This document shows, in pieces, positions 26,348-36,010 of a stretch of 64,000 bases of DNA. The notes under the pieces were generated by a model. That model was not told the origin of the DNA, ran no database searches, and saw only the letters and a program-made list of their open reading frames with translations. Both the position numbers and the translations under genes were made by a program. This DNA comes from CBDFNC01 sp965249895 (lineage in GTDB: Bacteria > Pseudomonadota > Gammaproteobacteria > Enterobacterales > CBDFNC01), in the NCBI GenBank assembly GCA_965249895.1, contig CBDFNC010000003.1, positions 620,001 through 684,000 on the forward strand, read 5' to 3'. Positions within the stretch are counted from its first letter, which is position 1. The number at the start of each line of letters is the position of its first letter.

Positions 26348-28198
26348 ATGGCTAAATATCGCAGCGCAACCTCCACACATGGGCGTAATATGGCAGGCGC
26401 CAGAGCATTATGGCGTGCCACCGGAGTAAAAGATGATGACTTTGGTAAACCTATTATTGCCATCGCCAATTCATTTACCCAGTTTGTGCCTGGTCATGTG
26501 CACCTGAAAGATATGGGACAGCTGGTGGCGGGCGCAGTGGAAGCGGCTGGTGGTATTGCGAAGGAATTTAATACTATCGCCATCGATGATGGTATCGCTA
26601 TGGGTCATGACGGCATGTTATACAGCTTGCCGTCCCGTGAACTGATCGCGGACTCTGTGGAATATATGGTGAATGGCCACTGCGCCGATGCCATCGTATG
26701 TATTTCCAACTGCGACAAGATCACCCCGGGAATGTTAATGGCGTCCTTACGTCTGAATATTCCGGTGATCTTTGTCTCCGGCGGGCCGATGGAAGCGGGT
26801 AAAACCAAGCTATCTGATCAGATTATCAAGCTGGACTTGGTGGACGCCATGATCATGGGCGCGGATCCCACTGTGTCTGATGAGCAAAGTGAGCAAGTAG
26901 AACGCAGTGCGTGTCCGACGTGTGGCTCCTGCTCAGGTATGTTTACCGCCAACTCCATGAACTGTCTGACCGAAGCCTTGGGTCTTTCCCAGCCGGGTAA
27001 CGGCTCCCTGGTGGCGACCCATGCAGACCGTGAACAGCTGTTTTTAAATGCCGGCACCCGTATCGTCGAGCTGACTAAACGCCGTTATGAACAAGACGAC
27101 ACCTCTGTGTTGCCTCGCTCCATCGCCTGCCGAGCTGCGTTTGAAAACGCCATGGCGTTGGATGTCGCCATGGGTGGCTCTACCAACACGGTATTGCACC
27201 TGTTGGCGGCGGCCTTGGAAGGGGAAATAGACTTTACCATGGCGGATATGGACCAGATGTCCCGCAAGATCCCTCAGCTTTGTAAGGTGGCACCTTCGAC
27301 GCCAGATTATCATATGGAAGACGTCCATAGAGCCGGTGGTGTGATGGGGCTCTTGGGTGAGCTAAATCGCGCCGGTTTATTACACAGCGAGTTGCCAACG
27401 GTTATGGGAATGACCATGGGTGAACAGCTGGCCAAGTACGATATTACCGTCACCGAAGATCAAGCTGTAAAAGATTTTTATCGTGCGGGCCCCGCAGGGA
27501 TCCGTACTACGGTCGCATTTAGCCAGAGTTGTCGCTGGGATACCCTGGACGATAACCGTGAGTCTGGGTGTATTCGCTCTATCGACCACGCCTTTAGTCT
27601 GGAAGGTGGTTTAGCTGTTTTAACCGGTAATATCGCCCTCGATGGTTGTATTGTTAAAACTGCTGGGGTGACCGAGGATAACTTTACTTTCCGTGGTCCG
27701 GCCCGTGTATTTGAGAGCCAGGATAGCGCTGTAAAAGGCATTCTTGCCGGTGAAGTGAAAGCCGGTGAAGTCGTGGTGATCAGGTACGAGGGACCAAAAG
27801 GTGGTCCTGGTATGCAGGAAATGCTGTACCCAACCACTTACCTCAAGTCCATGGGATTAGGCGCCAAATGCGCCCTTCTCACAGATGGTCGTTTCTCCGG
27901 CGGCACCTCTGGTTTATCTATCGGTCACGTTTCTCCGGAAGCGGCTTCCGGTGGTGAAATTGGCCTGGTAGTTGAAGGTGATATTATCGCCATCGATATT
28001 CCGAGCCGCTCTATCGAACTGGAAGTGCCTGCTGAAGAGCTGGCGCAACGTCGCAGCGATATGGATGCCAAGGGTAAAGACGGCTGGAAACCAAGCCAAA
28101 AACGAGAGCGTAATGTATCTTTGTCCTTAAAAATATACGGCTCTATGGCGACCAGCGCCGACAAAGGAGCGGTTCGCGACGCCTCTAAGTTCGATTAG
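26348..28198 (+). CDS. ilvD: Dihydroxy-acid dehydratase
   Basis: Iron-sulphur dehydratase of the third common step in valine/isoleucine synthesis. From the ATG at 26348 (MAKYRSATSTHGRNMAGARA) it is 616 residues, the same as E. coli IlvD; an in-frame start at 26294 would add 18 residues without homology. Cluster ligands are in CISNCDKITPGM and CPTCGSCSGMF, and the SGGTSGLSIGHVSPEAA active-site block is intact. Confidence 0.97.
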   Translation: MAKYRSATSTHGRNMAGARALWRATGVKDDDFGKPIIAIANSFTQFVPGHVHLKDMGQLVAGAVEAAGGIAKEFNTIAIDDGIAMGHDGMLYSLPSRELIADSVEYMVNGHCADAIVCISNCDKITPGMLMASLRLNIPVIFVSGGPMEAGKTKLSDQIIKLDLVDAMIMGADPTVSDEQSEQVERSACPTCGSCSGMFTANSMNCLTEALGLSQPGNGSLVATHADREQLFLNAGTRIVELTKRRYEQDDTSVLPRSIACRAAFENAMALDVAMGGSTNTVLHLLAAALEGEIDFTMADMDQMSRKIPQLCKVAPSTPDYHMEDVHRAGGVMGLLGELNRAGLLHSELPTVMGMTMGEQLAKYDITVTEDQAVKDFYRAGPAGIRTTVAFSQSCRWDTLDDNRESGCIRSIDHAFSLEGGLAVLTGNIALDGCIVKTAGVTEDNFTFRGPARVFESQDSAVKGILAGEVKAGEVVVIRYEGPKGGPGMQEMLYPTTYLKSMGLGAKCALLTDGRFSGGTSGLSIGHVSPEAASGGEIGLVVEGDIIAIDIPSRSIELEVPAEELAQRRSDMDAKGKDGWKPSQKRERNVSLSLKIYGSMATSADKGAVRDASKFD

Positions 28199-28226
28199 AT
28201 TTATGAAGGATTAATCACTGTATAAT

Positions 28227-28260
28227 AAGGTCGATTGGGTTCGGCCTTTTCTTTCTTATA
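28227..28260 (+). terminator. Hairpin between ilvD and ilvA
   Basis: Stem AAGGTCG / CGGCCTT (one G-T pair) with an 8-base loop, followed by TTTTCTTTCTT. A partial terminator here would lower ilvA relative to ilvD. The upstream TATAAT could also be the -10 of an ilvA promoter. Confidence 0.55.
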
Positions 28261-28303
28261 ACTATTTAATGATTCTTATTTTCAATCAAAGGGTGTGGTA
28301 ATC

Positions 28304-29830
28304 GTGCAAAGGCTAACTGCTGCTGAATATCTGAAGAAAATACTATTGGCGCCTGTGTATGAAGTGGCCATTGAGACTCGCTTGCAACCGTTAAAAAAAC
28401 TCTCGGCAAGAATTGGCAGTTCAGTGCTGTTAAAGCGCGAAGACCTGCAACCTGTTCATACGTTTAAGTTACGTGGCGCCTACAACAAAATGGCCAGCCT
28501 GACGGAAACACAGCAACGGCAGGGGGTTGTGGCTGCGTCGGCGGGAAATCATGCCCAGGGCGTGGCCTTATCCGCAGTAAAACTGGGTATCAAAGCTGTG
28601 ATTGTGATGCCCACCACCACACCGGAAATTAAAGTAGATTCTGTTCGCTCCTTAGGCGCAGAGGTGTGTTTACAGGGTGAAAACTTCGATGAAGCCAGTG
28701 ATTACGCTAAACAATTATCCGCTAATGAAGGTTACACCCTGGTTCCGCCATTTGACGACGAAGATGTTATCGCCGGCCAGGGAACCGTGGGTAAGGAATT
28801 ACTGCAACAGGACAGCCACCTGACCCATATTTTTGTGCCCGTGGGTGGTGGTGGTTTGGCTGCGGGTGTGGCCGTTTATATCAAACAATTAATGCCGAAT
28901 ATCAAAGTCATTGGGGTGGAATCTGAGGATTCCGCCTGTTTGCAGGCGGCAATAAAAGCCGGTGAGCCGACGCCTCTGGAGCGGGTCGGGTTATTTGCCG
29001 ATGGCGTGGCGGTTAAGCTTATTGGCAGTGAAACATATCGCCTGTGTCAGGCTTATTTGGATGATGTGATCACGGTAAGTACCGATGAAATTTGTGCTGC
29101 AGTAAAGGATATTTTTGAAGATACTCGTGCTATTTCTGAACCTTCGGGTGCATTGTCGTTAGCCGGGCTAAAAAAATACACCCATGAAAACGAGCTTACG
29201 GATCAGAGGTTAGCGGCCATTTTAAGTGGTGCTAATGTGAATTTTCATGGCTTAAGGTATGTTTCCGAACGTTGTGAGCTAGGTGAGCAAAAGGAAGGAG
29301 TCCTGGCGGTCACCATTCCGGAAAAAAAAGGTGCTTATCTGGAGTTCTGTAATATGCTGGGTGGTCGTGCTATTACGGAATTTAACTACCGTTACTCCAA
29401 TAATAAAGAAGCCAATATTTTTGTCGGTGTGAGGATCCCGGGTGGCTTCGATGAGTTACATCAACTTACCGATTCCTTGATAAACGCGGGTTACCCTGTG
29501 GTGGATCTGTCCGACGATGAGATGGCCAAACTACATGTACGCTATATGGTGGGTGGACGCCCTGCCAGGGAGTTGAAAGAACGTTTGTTCAGTTTTGAGT
29601 TCCCGGAGCAACCCGGCGCCTTGATTAAATTTCTGCAAACTCTGGGGGCCAGATGGAATGTTACTTTATTCCATTACCGTAACCATGGTGCTGCCTATGG
29701 TCATGTACTGGCTGGCTTCGAGCTACCCGATGAAGAGCAGGGTGACTTTGCCTTACATCTAGAGAAGTTGGGTTTTGAATTTAAGGAAGAAACGGATAAT
29801 CCTGCGTATCGTCTGTTCTTATCTCACTAA
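28304..29830 (+). CDS. ilvA: Threonine dehydratase (biosynthetic)
   Basis: PLP enzyme that deaminates threonine to 2-ketobutyrate, the first isoleucine-specific step. The PLP lysine lies in HTFKLRGAYNKM, the phosphate loop in VGGGGLAAG, and two ACT-like regulatory repeats occupy the last ~170 residues, so isoleucine feedback is expected. The start is GTG; I prefer 28304 because AAAGGG lies ten bases upstream, while the alternative GTG at 28295 overlaps it. It closes the ilvGMEDA operon. Confidence 0.95.
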   Translation: MQRLTAAEYLKKILLAPVYEVAIETRLQPLKKLSARIGSSVLLKREDLQPVHTFKLRGAYNKMASLTETQQRQGVVAASAGNHAQGVALSAVKLGIKAVIVMPTTTPEIKVDSVRSLGAEVCLQGENFDEASDYAKQLSANEGYTLVPPFDDEDVIAGQGTVGKELLQQDSHLTHIFVPVGGGGLAAGVAVYIKQLMPNIKVIGVESEDSACLQAAIKAGEPTPLERVGLFADGVAVKLIGSETYRLCQAYLDDVITVSTDEICAAVKDIFEDTRAISEPSGALSLAGLKKYTHENELTDQRLAAILSGANVNFHGLRYVSERCELGEQKEGVLAVTIPEKKGAYLEFCNMLGGRAITEFNYRYSNNKEANIFVGVRIPGGFDELHQLTDSLINAGYPVVDLSDDEMAKLHVRYMVGGRPARELKERLFSFEFPEQPGALIKFLQTLGARWNVTLFHYRNHGAAYGHVLAGFELPDEEQGDFALHLEKLGFEFKEETDNPAYRLFLSH

Positions 29831-29958
29831 AAGCTTTTGCCTGGCGCACAAAAAATGTGATCTGTCGGGCAACAAGTGTCACCACATCAGCCAAAACGGA
29901 TGCAAGCCAGTTAAGGTTGCCGAACGTTCGGCTTCTAAAAAACTGATTGAGTTTACTT

Positions 29959-31017
29959 ATGCCCATTTTTTATAAGCTTTCACATTTGTTTCGAAGGCTG
30001 ACCGAAGAACTAAATTGGTTCGCCTTGCTGGTGTTAATCCTGGCTCAGGGCGGGATCAGCTGGATATTACTCTGGTTGGCGGGGGAAGCCGAACTGACCA
30101 AGTTGGATACATTTGTCTATTACAATGCTGTAGTTGTGTCTACTGTTGGGTTTGGCGACTTTAGTCCAGTTAGCCATGCGGGTAAGCTGGTAGTCGCTTT
30201 CTTTCAGATCCCTGTTGGCTTGCTGGTATTTGGTGCATTTATCGGCAAGATCACTCAATTTATCGTGACAGTATTAAGGAAAGGTATGAACGGCAATAAA
30301 GACTTCAGCCATCTGGATAATCATGTATTGCTGTTTGGTTGGAATGAAGGCAAGACAGAGAAAATTATCGAGTATATTCTGGCGGATAAGAAGCGGGTTC
30401 AGCGTAAAATAGTACTCTGTGTAACCGCTAATATGGCCCATCCTTTTGTGGACAAGTCGGAAGTGGCCTTTGCCCGTTTAAGCTCATTTACCGAACCTAA
30501 AGAAATGGTTCGGGTGGCTGTAGCCAATGCCAGCCGGATTATAATCGATGGCGCTAATGATGATGAAACTCTGACTATAGCATTGGGCCTGGGAGCTTAT
30601 GCCGACGCCAGCGCCAACATCTCGGCCTATTTTCACGATGAAAGTAAATCCAAGTTATTGAAATTACATTGCCCTAATGTGGAGTGCAGCACCTCAAAAC
30701 AGGCAGAAGTCCTGGTCCGCAGTATGCAGGATCCCGGTACCAGTCAGGTAGCCGAGCATATGTTCTCTGCATTAGCGGGAGCAACTTTATACAGCATGAA
30801 ATTATCTCACAGCCAGGAAAACATGAGCTTCGAGAAGTTATTTAACTGGTTAAAGCAACAGCACGATGTGACTCTGATTGGTATCGCGCAGACTAAAAAC
30901 GGTGATGGTATGGTGTTAAATCCGGCACTGGATTTTACAGTGATTCCGGGAGTTTATTTACACTATATAGCCAAAGAAAGACTGCTGGCCAACGAGGTTG
31001 ATTGGCAGCAAGTTTAA
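29959..31017 (+). CDS. Two-helix potassium channel with RCK-like domain
   Basis: A probable K+ channel of the inner membrane. Two hydrophobic helices flank a pore loop with the selectivity filter TVGFGD; the second is FFQIPVGLLVFGAFIGKI. The C-terminal ~230 residues look like a TrkA-N/RCK domain (HVLLFGWNEGKTEKII, RIIIDGANDDETL), so gating by a ligand is likely. I chose the ATG at 29959 over an in-frame TTG at 29947. Ligand and physiological role are unknown, and the ilv context is not informative. Confidence 0.85.
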   Translation: MPIFYKLSHLFRRLTEELNWFALLVLILAQGGISWILLWLAGEAELTKLDTFVYYNAVVVSTVGFGDFSPVSHAGKLVVAFFQIPVGLLVFGAFIGKITQFIVTVLRKGMNGNKDFSHLDNHVLLFGWNEGKTEKIIEYILADKKRVQRKIVLCVTANMAHPFVDKSEVAFARLSSFTEPKEMVRVAVANASRIIIDGANDDETLTIALGLGAYADASANISAYFHDESKSKLLKLHCPNVECSTSKQAEVLVRSMQDPGTSQVAEHMFSALAGATLYSMKLSHSQENMSFEKLFNWLKQQHDVTLIGIAQTKNGDGMVLNPALDFTVIPGVYLHYIAKERLLANEVDWQQV

Positions 31018-31051
31018 TGGTTTTATTCGGGTAGTTATTTACCAGCTCAGC

Positions 31052-31085
31052 ACCTTCTGTGGTTTTGCTTTAAGCCACAGAAGGT
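31052..31085. terminator. Hairpin between convergent genes
   Basis: Perfect 11-bp stem ACCTTCTGTGG / CCACAGAAGGT with a 12-base loop, between the channel gene and ubiK, which converge here. No clear T run on either side, so terminator function is probable rather than certain. Confidence 0.55.
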
Positions 31086-31097
31086 AAACCAGTTTTG

Positions 31098-31352
31098 TTA
31101 ATCTTTTTGTTCCAGCTTCTGTTCAAGTTCGGCCAGCTTAGCCTCCATGGATGAGAGTTTTTCTCTGGTTCTTAGCAGGACTTTGGTTTGTACGTCAAAT
31201 TCTTCACGGTTAACCAAGTCAAGTTTATTTAGCTGGGCTTGTAATACTTGTTTCACTTTGCGCTCTACTTCTTCACTCAGGTTTTTCACTCCTGATGGCA
31301 GTGACTCTGTGATTTGTTTGGCAATTTCTTCAAGCTTTTTGGGGTTAAGCAT
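31098..31352 (-). CDS. ubiK: Ubiquinone biosynthesis accessory factor UbiK
   Basis: A small coiled-coil protein (84 residues) that assists the aerobic ubiquinone complex. MLNPKKLEEIAKQITESLP, then VKQVLQAQLNKLDLVNREEFDVQ and VLLRTREKLSSMEAKLAELE match E. coli YqiC/UbiK closely; the C-terminal half is the BMFP coiled coil. The ATG at 31352 has AAAGGAG six bases upstream, so the longer frame to 31430 is not used. Confidence 0.92.
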   Translation of the reverse strand: MLNPKKLEEIAKQITESLPSGVKNLSEEVERKVKQVLQAQLNKLDLVNREEFDVQTKVLLRTREKLSSMEAKLAELEQKLEQKD

Positions 31353-31488
31353 AGGGTTCTCCTTTAATTCTGTTGCCGATTTTATCGGGCTTTGTTCCTT
31401 AAACATAGGCTTGTAACACAATGAGACCAAAAAAGAGGATTGTAGTCAGCTGGAGAGTAAGGTCCCCCTTCGTCAGGTGTAGCGTATG

Positions 31489-31545
31489 TATACCCAAGCT
31501 GCTTGGAAATGCTCTGGATCTGCATTTTCAGGTAGTTTGGGTATA
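31489..31545. repeat. Palindromic dispersed repeat (TATACCCAA family), copy 1
   Basis: TATACCCAAGCTGCTTGGAA at the left and GGTAGTTTGGGTATA at the right form a near-palindrome of 57 bp with terminal arms TATACCCAA / TTGGGTATA. The right half (TGCATTTTCAGGTAGTTTGG) recurs at 44495-44520, marking a dispersed element family. Confidence 0.75.
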
Positions 31546-31634
31546 TAAGTCCCCGGAATTATATACTGTTTATACCTAGCGTATCTCGGTATAGTGAATT
31601 GCTAGGTCCCCTTGAAGACATTGGCTGTTTAGCT

Positions 31635-32901
31635 ATGCAGGACAGCAGGAAATTGCCTCTAATCACTAAAACTACTAAACCTTCCTCCCCAGCTGAGCGC
31701 AGTTTAAAATTATCTGATGTCCTTTATGGCCGTAAAGAGCAGCAGGAACAACTGCTGGCTTTGTTCGATCAAGTTGAAGAGACGGGCAGAAGAATAGGGT
31801 TTGTTAAATCGCTCCCATGGCATCGATCTGGCGTCGCTAAAAAACCAGTCAGCGTCTGATAATGTGGTCGATCTTTTACTTCACCGACTTAGCTCTTTAC
31901 CTAAAGAGACTCTGGATATCTTATCTGTGGCTTCTTGCTTTGGCCATAGTTTTGATCTGCGTCAGTTGGCGCCGGTTATGAAATTAGATTTGGAGCAGTG
32001 CCATAACAGGCTAACAGCAGCACTACGAGAAGAATTATTACTGTCTGTTGGCTCGATGGAAGCCCTTGATGCCAATGATCCCGACGCCCCTTTTTTGGTA
32101 CTAGATTACAAATTTCAGCATGACAAAGTTCAGCGAACAGTCAGTACTCTGATGGATGAGCTAGCCAGGCGCACTACCCACTACCGCATTGCGCACCAGT
32201 TAAAAGAGTTGGAGGAGAGTGGTTATGAGCAGGAGGTGGGTTATCAATATCTGGACCATCTGAATATTGCACAGACCCTGGTGCGGAACCCGGAAGAAAA
32301 AATGGAATATGCCCAAACCCATTTAATGTCGGCCCGTTATGCCTATCAGAGGTGGGGAGCTGACGCTAAAGTTGACAATATGAATAGCTTTTCCCTGAAG
32401 CACAATAAACAAAGGAATAAGTCTCCTTATCATAGCGAGTTTGGTTTACTGGATTTCTCCAACCAAATACTCGAGTTGCACCAGGCGAGTAATAAGGCTG
32501 AGTTATTTACCTTGATCTCCAAGCTGTACCAGGAAGTGACACAAGCAGCCAGATTGTTGTTACTGCGTCAAATCGACAATGAACTTCATTGTAAGGCGCT
32601 GTGGCTAAATGGTGAGCTGGCTCTATATCCGAGTGAAGCCGATATTCCCTGGCGGCTGATTAATTATGTACGCAGAACCGCTAGTCAGTTGGTGTTTAGT
32701 GGGGGAAAATTGGACGAACATTTTTCAGATGACAGTTTTTTCGAGGGTAAAGAAGATCTTATTTTTGACTGCGCCCCGCTTTTGGATGATAACCGACTTA
32801 TCGGGGTAATATACAGTGAGTCCCATCAGGCTCCTGCTCAGCCCGACTTAGTGGGCGCCTTGTTACAACAATTTAGCCTGTTACTCGGTCGTTTACCCTA
32901 A
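31635..32901 (+). pseudogene. Internally deleted signalling NTPase-GAF gene
   Basis: The first piece (31635-31800) reads LSDVLYGRKEQQEQLLALFD, the entrance to an AAA_16/STAND ATPase, but it runs into an unrelated frame before any Walker A motif. A second frame from about 31801 begins DLASLKNQSASDNVVDLLLHRLSSLP and DILSVASCFGHSFDLRQLAPV, which is the region after the ATPase core in such proteins. It later jumps to THLMSARYAYQRWGADAKV, the end of the usual TPR region, and a GAF-like domain to the stop. The ATPase core, most TPRs and any output domain are missing. I read it as a fossil with at least two deletions and a frameshift near 31795; the second frame is open for 366 codons. Confidence 0.7.
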
Positions 32902-32957
32902 ACGAACCTTTTCTCTGCGGTTTCAAATTAGCAACCGCAGGAGCCGCTATTCGAGCT

Positions 32958-33839
32958 TTAATTTTGTAAGCAGGCTAAAAACGCTTTGATCAGGGGCTCC
33001 TCCAGACGCTTTTTCTGGCAGCAAATACCCAGGTTAAATGGTTCAATGGGATAGGGGCTGGTTAGCTTTTGTACCCTGTCCCCGACCGGGCTATTTTCTA
33101 TCACCACTTCCGGTGCTATACCGACTCCACAACCCAAGGCAACCATACTCACCAGCGCCTCATGACCCGTCACCTTGGCATAAATATTCGGTTTACTTAT
33201 TTGCATTTGTCGGTACCAATTATCGATACGACGTTTGGCGGGCCCGTGCTCGGCCAGGATAAATGGGATCTCATTCCATGGTATGGGTAACAGGCTGACT
33301 TGTTGCTGTACCGCGCAGGATACAGTAGGGGCAATCATGACCAGGGGAATTTCGGCCAGGCTGATGAAATTCAACCTGTGGGACAGGCTCCCCGGATTTG
33401 CTGCAATGGCAAAATCCACTTCATTTTGCTGTACCTGTTTGATGGCTTGAGCGGGATCTCCGGTGGCCAGGATAAGCTCCACTTTGGGGTGCGCCAGCCT
33501 GAATTTGTCCAGTATGGGAGGAAGGTGACTATAGGCTGCGGTCACCGAACAATAAAGCTGCAATTTGCCTTCCAGCTGACGACGACTCTGGTTAAAGGTG
33601 AGCTTTAAATCATTCCATTGTTCCAGCTGTTGCTGTGCAAAAGACTTAAGTTCGTTGCCTTGTGAGGTAAGGGAGACACTGCGGTTATCTCGCTGGAACA
33701 AGGTGACGCCTAATTCCTCTTCCAGTCTCTGCACTGTACGACTAAGGGTGGAAGGGCTGACATGCAGGGCTTCTGCGGACTTGCCAAAATGTAAACTATC
33801 GGTCAAATGCAGAAACATTTGTAAGGATTTGATATCCAT
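32958..33839 (-). CDS. ilvY: LysR-type regulator of ilvC
   Basis: Activates ilvC in response to acetolactate/acetohydroxybutyrate in enteric bacteria. The N-terminal winged helix (MDIKSLQMFLHLTDSLHFGKSAEALHVSPSTLSRTVQRLE) is typical of IlvY, and a periplasmic-binding-like domain fills the rest (293 residues). It is divergent from ilvC with two dyads between them, exactly the enteric arrangement. Confidence 0.93.
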   Translation of the reverse strand: MDIKSLQMFLHLTDSLHFGKSAEALHVSPSTLSRTVQRLEEELGVTLFQRDNRSVSLTSQGNELKSFAQQQLEQWNDLKLTFNQSRRQLEGKLQLYCSVTAAYSHLPPILDKFRLAHPKVELILATGDPAQAIKQVQQNEVDFAIAANPGSLSHRLNFISLAEIPLVMIAPTVSCAVQQQVSLLPIPWNEIPFILAEHGPAKRRIDNWYRQMQISKPNIYAKVTGHEALVSMVALGCGVGIAPEVVIENSPVGDRVQKLTSPYPIEPFNLGICCQKKRLEEPLIKAFLACLQN

Positions 33840-33857
33840 TTGCCCACCTTTTTATTG

Positions 33858-33916
33858 TTGCGTTATGTGCAATGTAGTGTTGTAAATATATCATTTTTAG
33901 CAATGTAATTCTTGCT
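33858..33916. promoter_or_regulatory. Candidate tandem IlvY operators
   Basis: Two dyads lie in the ilvY-ilvC spacer: TTGC-N7-GCAA at 33858-33872 and AGCAA-N8-TTGCT at 33899-33916. Centres are about 42 bp apart, close to four helical turns. Divergent placement and shared TTGC/GCAA arms suggest the IlvY sites for ilvC activation and self-control. Confidence 0.5.
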
Positions 33917-33987
33917 ATATAGTTGGCGAACTAACAGCACATATCCCTGTGTTTGGACCTATTAAAAATGAATCAATGGAGTTTCGC

Positions 33988-35472
33988 ATGGCTAACTACT
34001 TCAACACCCTGAACCTACGTCAGCAGTTAGAGCAACTGGGCAAATGTCGTTTTATGGATCGCGCTGAGTTCGCGAACGGTTGTGAACTAATCAACGGCTG
34101 GAAAGTTGTCATAGTAGGTTGTGGTGCCCAGGGTCTTAACCAGGGTCTGAACATGCGTGACTCCGGTCTGAATATCTCGTATGCATTGCGCGAAGCGGCA
34201 ATCAAAGAAGAGCGCCAATCCTTTAAAAATGCCAAAGAAAATGGTTTTACCGTAGGTACTTACGAAGAACTGATCCCAACTGCGGATCTGGTGCTAAACC
34301 TGACTCCAGACAAACAGCACTCTAATGTTGTTGAAACTATTATGCCGCTGATGAAACAGGGCGCTACCCTGGCTTATTCTCACGGTTTTAATATTGTTGA
34401 AGAAGGTATGCAGGTTCGTGAAGATATCACGGTTATTATGGTTGCACCTAAATGTCCTGGTACGGAAGTACGTGAAGAATACAAGCGTGGATTCGGTGTA
34501 CCAACACTGATCGCGGTTCACCCGGAAAACGATCCAAACGGTAACGGCCTGGAAATTGCTAAAGCATACGCAAGTGCTACCGGTGGTGACCGTGCTGGTG
34601 TACTTGAGTCTTCGTTTATTGCCGAAGTTAAATCTGACCTGGTGGGTGAGCAGACTATCCTGTGTGGCATGTTGCAAACCGGCGCAATCCTGGCTTATGA
34701 CAAGATGGTTGCCGAAGGTATCGAAGCTGGTTATGCCTCTAAGCTTATCCAGTACGGTTGGGAAACGGTAACTGAAGGCCTGAAGTATGGTGGTATCACC
34801 AATATGATGGACCGTCTGTCTAACCCGGCGAAAATCAAAGCCTACGAAATGGCTGAAGAGATGAAAGTAACCTTACGTCCTCTGTTCAACAAACATATGG
34901 ATGACGTTATCACAGGTCACTTCTCCACTACCATGATGGCAGACTGGGCTAACGGTGACGCAAACCTGCTGAAATGGCGTGAAGAAACAGCCGAAACCGG
35001 TTTCGAAAAGCAAGCCGCTTCCGACGTAAAAATCGATGAGCAAGAATTCTATGATAACGGTATCCTGCTGGTTGCTATGGTTAAAGCGGGTGTTGAACTG
35101 GCATTCGAAGCAATGACAGCATCCGGTATCATAGATGAGTCTGCTTATTACGAGTCTCTGCATGAAACACCGCTTATCGCTAACACCATTGCACGTCGTA
35201 AACTATACGAAATGAACGTGGTTATTTCCGACACAGCTGAATATGGTAACTACCTGTTCTCTCACGCTGCAGTGCCAATGCTAAAAGACTATGTAAATGG
35301 TCTAAGCACTGAAGTGATTGGTAAAGGGTTAAACCAGAAATCCAACTCGGTAGATAACGCGCGTTTGATCGAAGTAAACGAAGCAATCCGTAATCACCCG
35401 GTTGAAGTTATTGGCAAGAAACTACGTGGTTACATGAGCGATATGAAAACTATCGTAGAAGCTTCTCTATAA
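33988..35472 (+). CDS. ilvC: Ketol-acid reductoisomerase (class II)
   Basis: Mg- and NADPH-dependent second common enzyme of branched-chain synthesis. The sequence MANYFNTLNLRQQLEQLGKC and VVIVGCGAQGLNQGLNMRDSG matches the long enteric form (494 residues) with duplicated C-terminal domain. The ATG at 33988 is preceded by GGAG; the longer in-frame start adds residues without homology. Probably induced through IlvY. Confidence 0.97.
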   Translation: MANYFNTLNLRQQLEQLGKCRFMDRAEFANGCELINGWKVVIVGCGAQGLNQGLNMRDSGLNISYALREAAIKEERQSFKNAKENGFTVGTYEELIPTADLVLNLTPDKQHSNVVETIMPLMKQGATLAYSHGFNIVEEGMQVREDITVIMVAPKCPGTEVREEYKRGFGVPTLIAVHPENDPNGNGLEIAKAYASATGGDRAGVLESSFIAEVKSDLVGEQTILCGMLQTGAILAYDKMVAEGIEAGYASKLIQYGWETVTEGLKYGGITNMMDRLSNPAKIKAYEMAEEMKVTLRPLFNKHMDDVITGHFSTTMMADWANGDANLLKWREETAETGFEKQAASDVKIDEQEFYDNGILLVAMVKAGVELAFEAMTASGIIDESAYYESLHETPLIANTIARRKLYEMNVVISDTAEYGNYLFSHAAVPMLKDYVNGLSTEVIGKGLNQKSNSVDNARLIEVNEAIRNHPVEVIGKKLRGYMSDMKTIVEASL

Positions 35473-35478
35473 GTTTCC

Positions 35479-35507
35479 CCTTAGGGGCGTCTTTGGCGCC
35501 TCTAAGG
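35479..35507 (+). terminator. ilvC terminator hairpin
   Basis: Stem CCTTAGGGGCG / CGCCTCTAAGG (one G-T pair) with loop TCTTTGG directly after the ilvC stop. It overlaps the stop of the convergent small gene, so it may serve both directions; the T run is poor. Confidence 0.6.
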
Positions 35508-35693
35508 TCGCCCATATTGAATGCCAAAGGTAGTACCAGTTTTACAACCTTTGGTACTTTTCCGCTGAATTTTCTTGACCCTACAGTCTTCGGCGTAGTG
35601 GATAACAGGGTTCAGGCCTGATCCGGTTTGTTCTGCTGCAGCGTTAAACGACACTAGCACAACAGAAATAAAAAATATCAAAAGCTTGTTCAT
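35502..35693 (-). CDS. Small secreted protein of unknown function
   Basis: A 63-residue frame with a clear signal peptide (MNKLLIFFISVVLVSFNAAA) and a basic mature part of about 43 residues with two cysteines (EDCRVKKIQ, KGCKTGT). An AGGAGAGG ribosome site lies upstream, which supports real translation. I do not recognise the family. A second small secreted protein with similar build follows upstream at 36011-36220. Confidence 0.6.
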   Translation of the reverse strand: MNKLLIFFISVVLVSFNAAAEQTGSGLNPVIHYAEDCRVKKIQRKSTKGCKTGTTFGIQYGRP

Positions 35694-36010
35694 ATACCTC
35701 TCCTTCGAACTTTTTGCTGGGGTGGGTTTAAGGCCCCCAACGACCCTCTCTTGGTGACTCTATTTCCAAACCACAGTTGGGTTTGGTTTTTTCCCAAGAC
35801 GCCCCTCTCGCTCGCACTCTCTGATATTGCCAGTGCCTTCAAGGTAGCCAGGTAGTGGGTAGGCTGACGTATTGGTTCGACTAATTACGGCTAACGCTAG
35901 GATACAGGGAGGCATTACAGTTAGGGCGTTCATGCTGACTCCAGCTGTAATATCCCTATTCTTATGGTAAAAAAGCTCGGATTTCCGAGCTTTTTCTATA
36001 TTGGTGATGT
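35694..36010. other. Spacer between two small secreted genes
   Basis: About 317 bp. The end near 35970 is a terminator (described separately). A reading frame across 35760-36101 passes through that terminator and out of frame with the upstream gene, so I do not call it. Otherwise I see nothing. Confidence 0.5.
35970..35996 (-). terminator. Strong terminator after small secreted gene
   Basis: Stem AAAAAGCTCGG / CCGAGCTTTTT with loop ATTT. Read on the minus strand it follows the 36011-36220 gene and ends in a T run. Confidence 0.85.
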
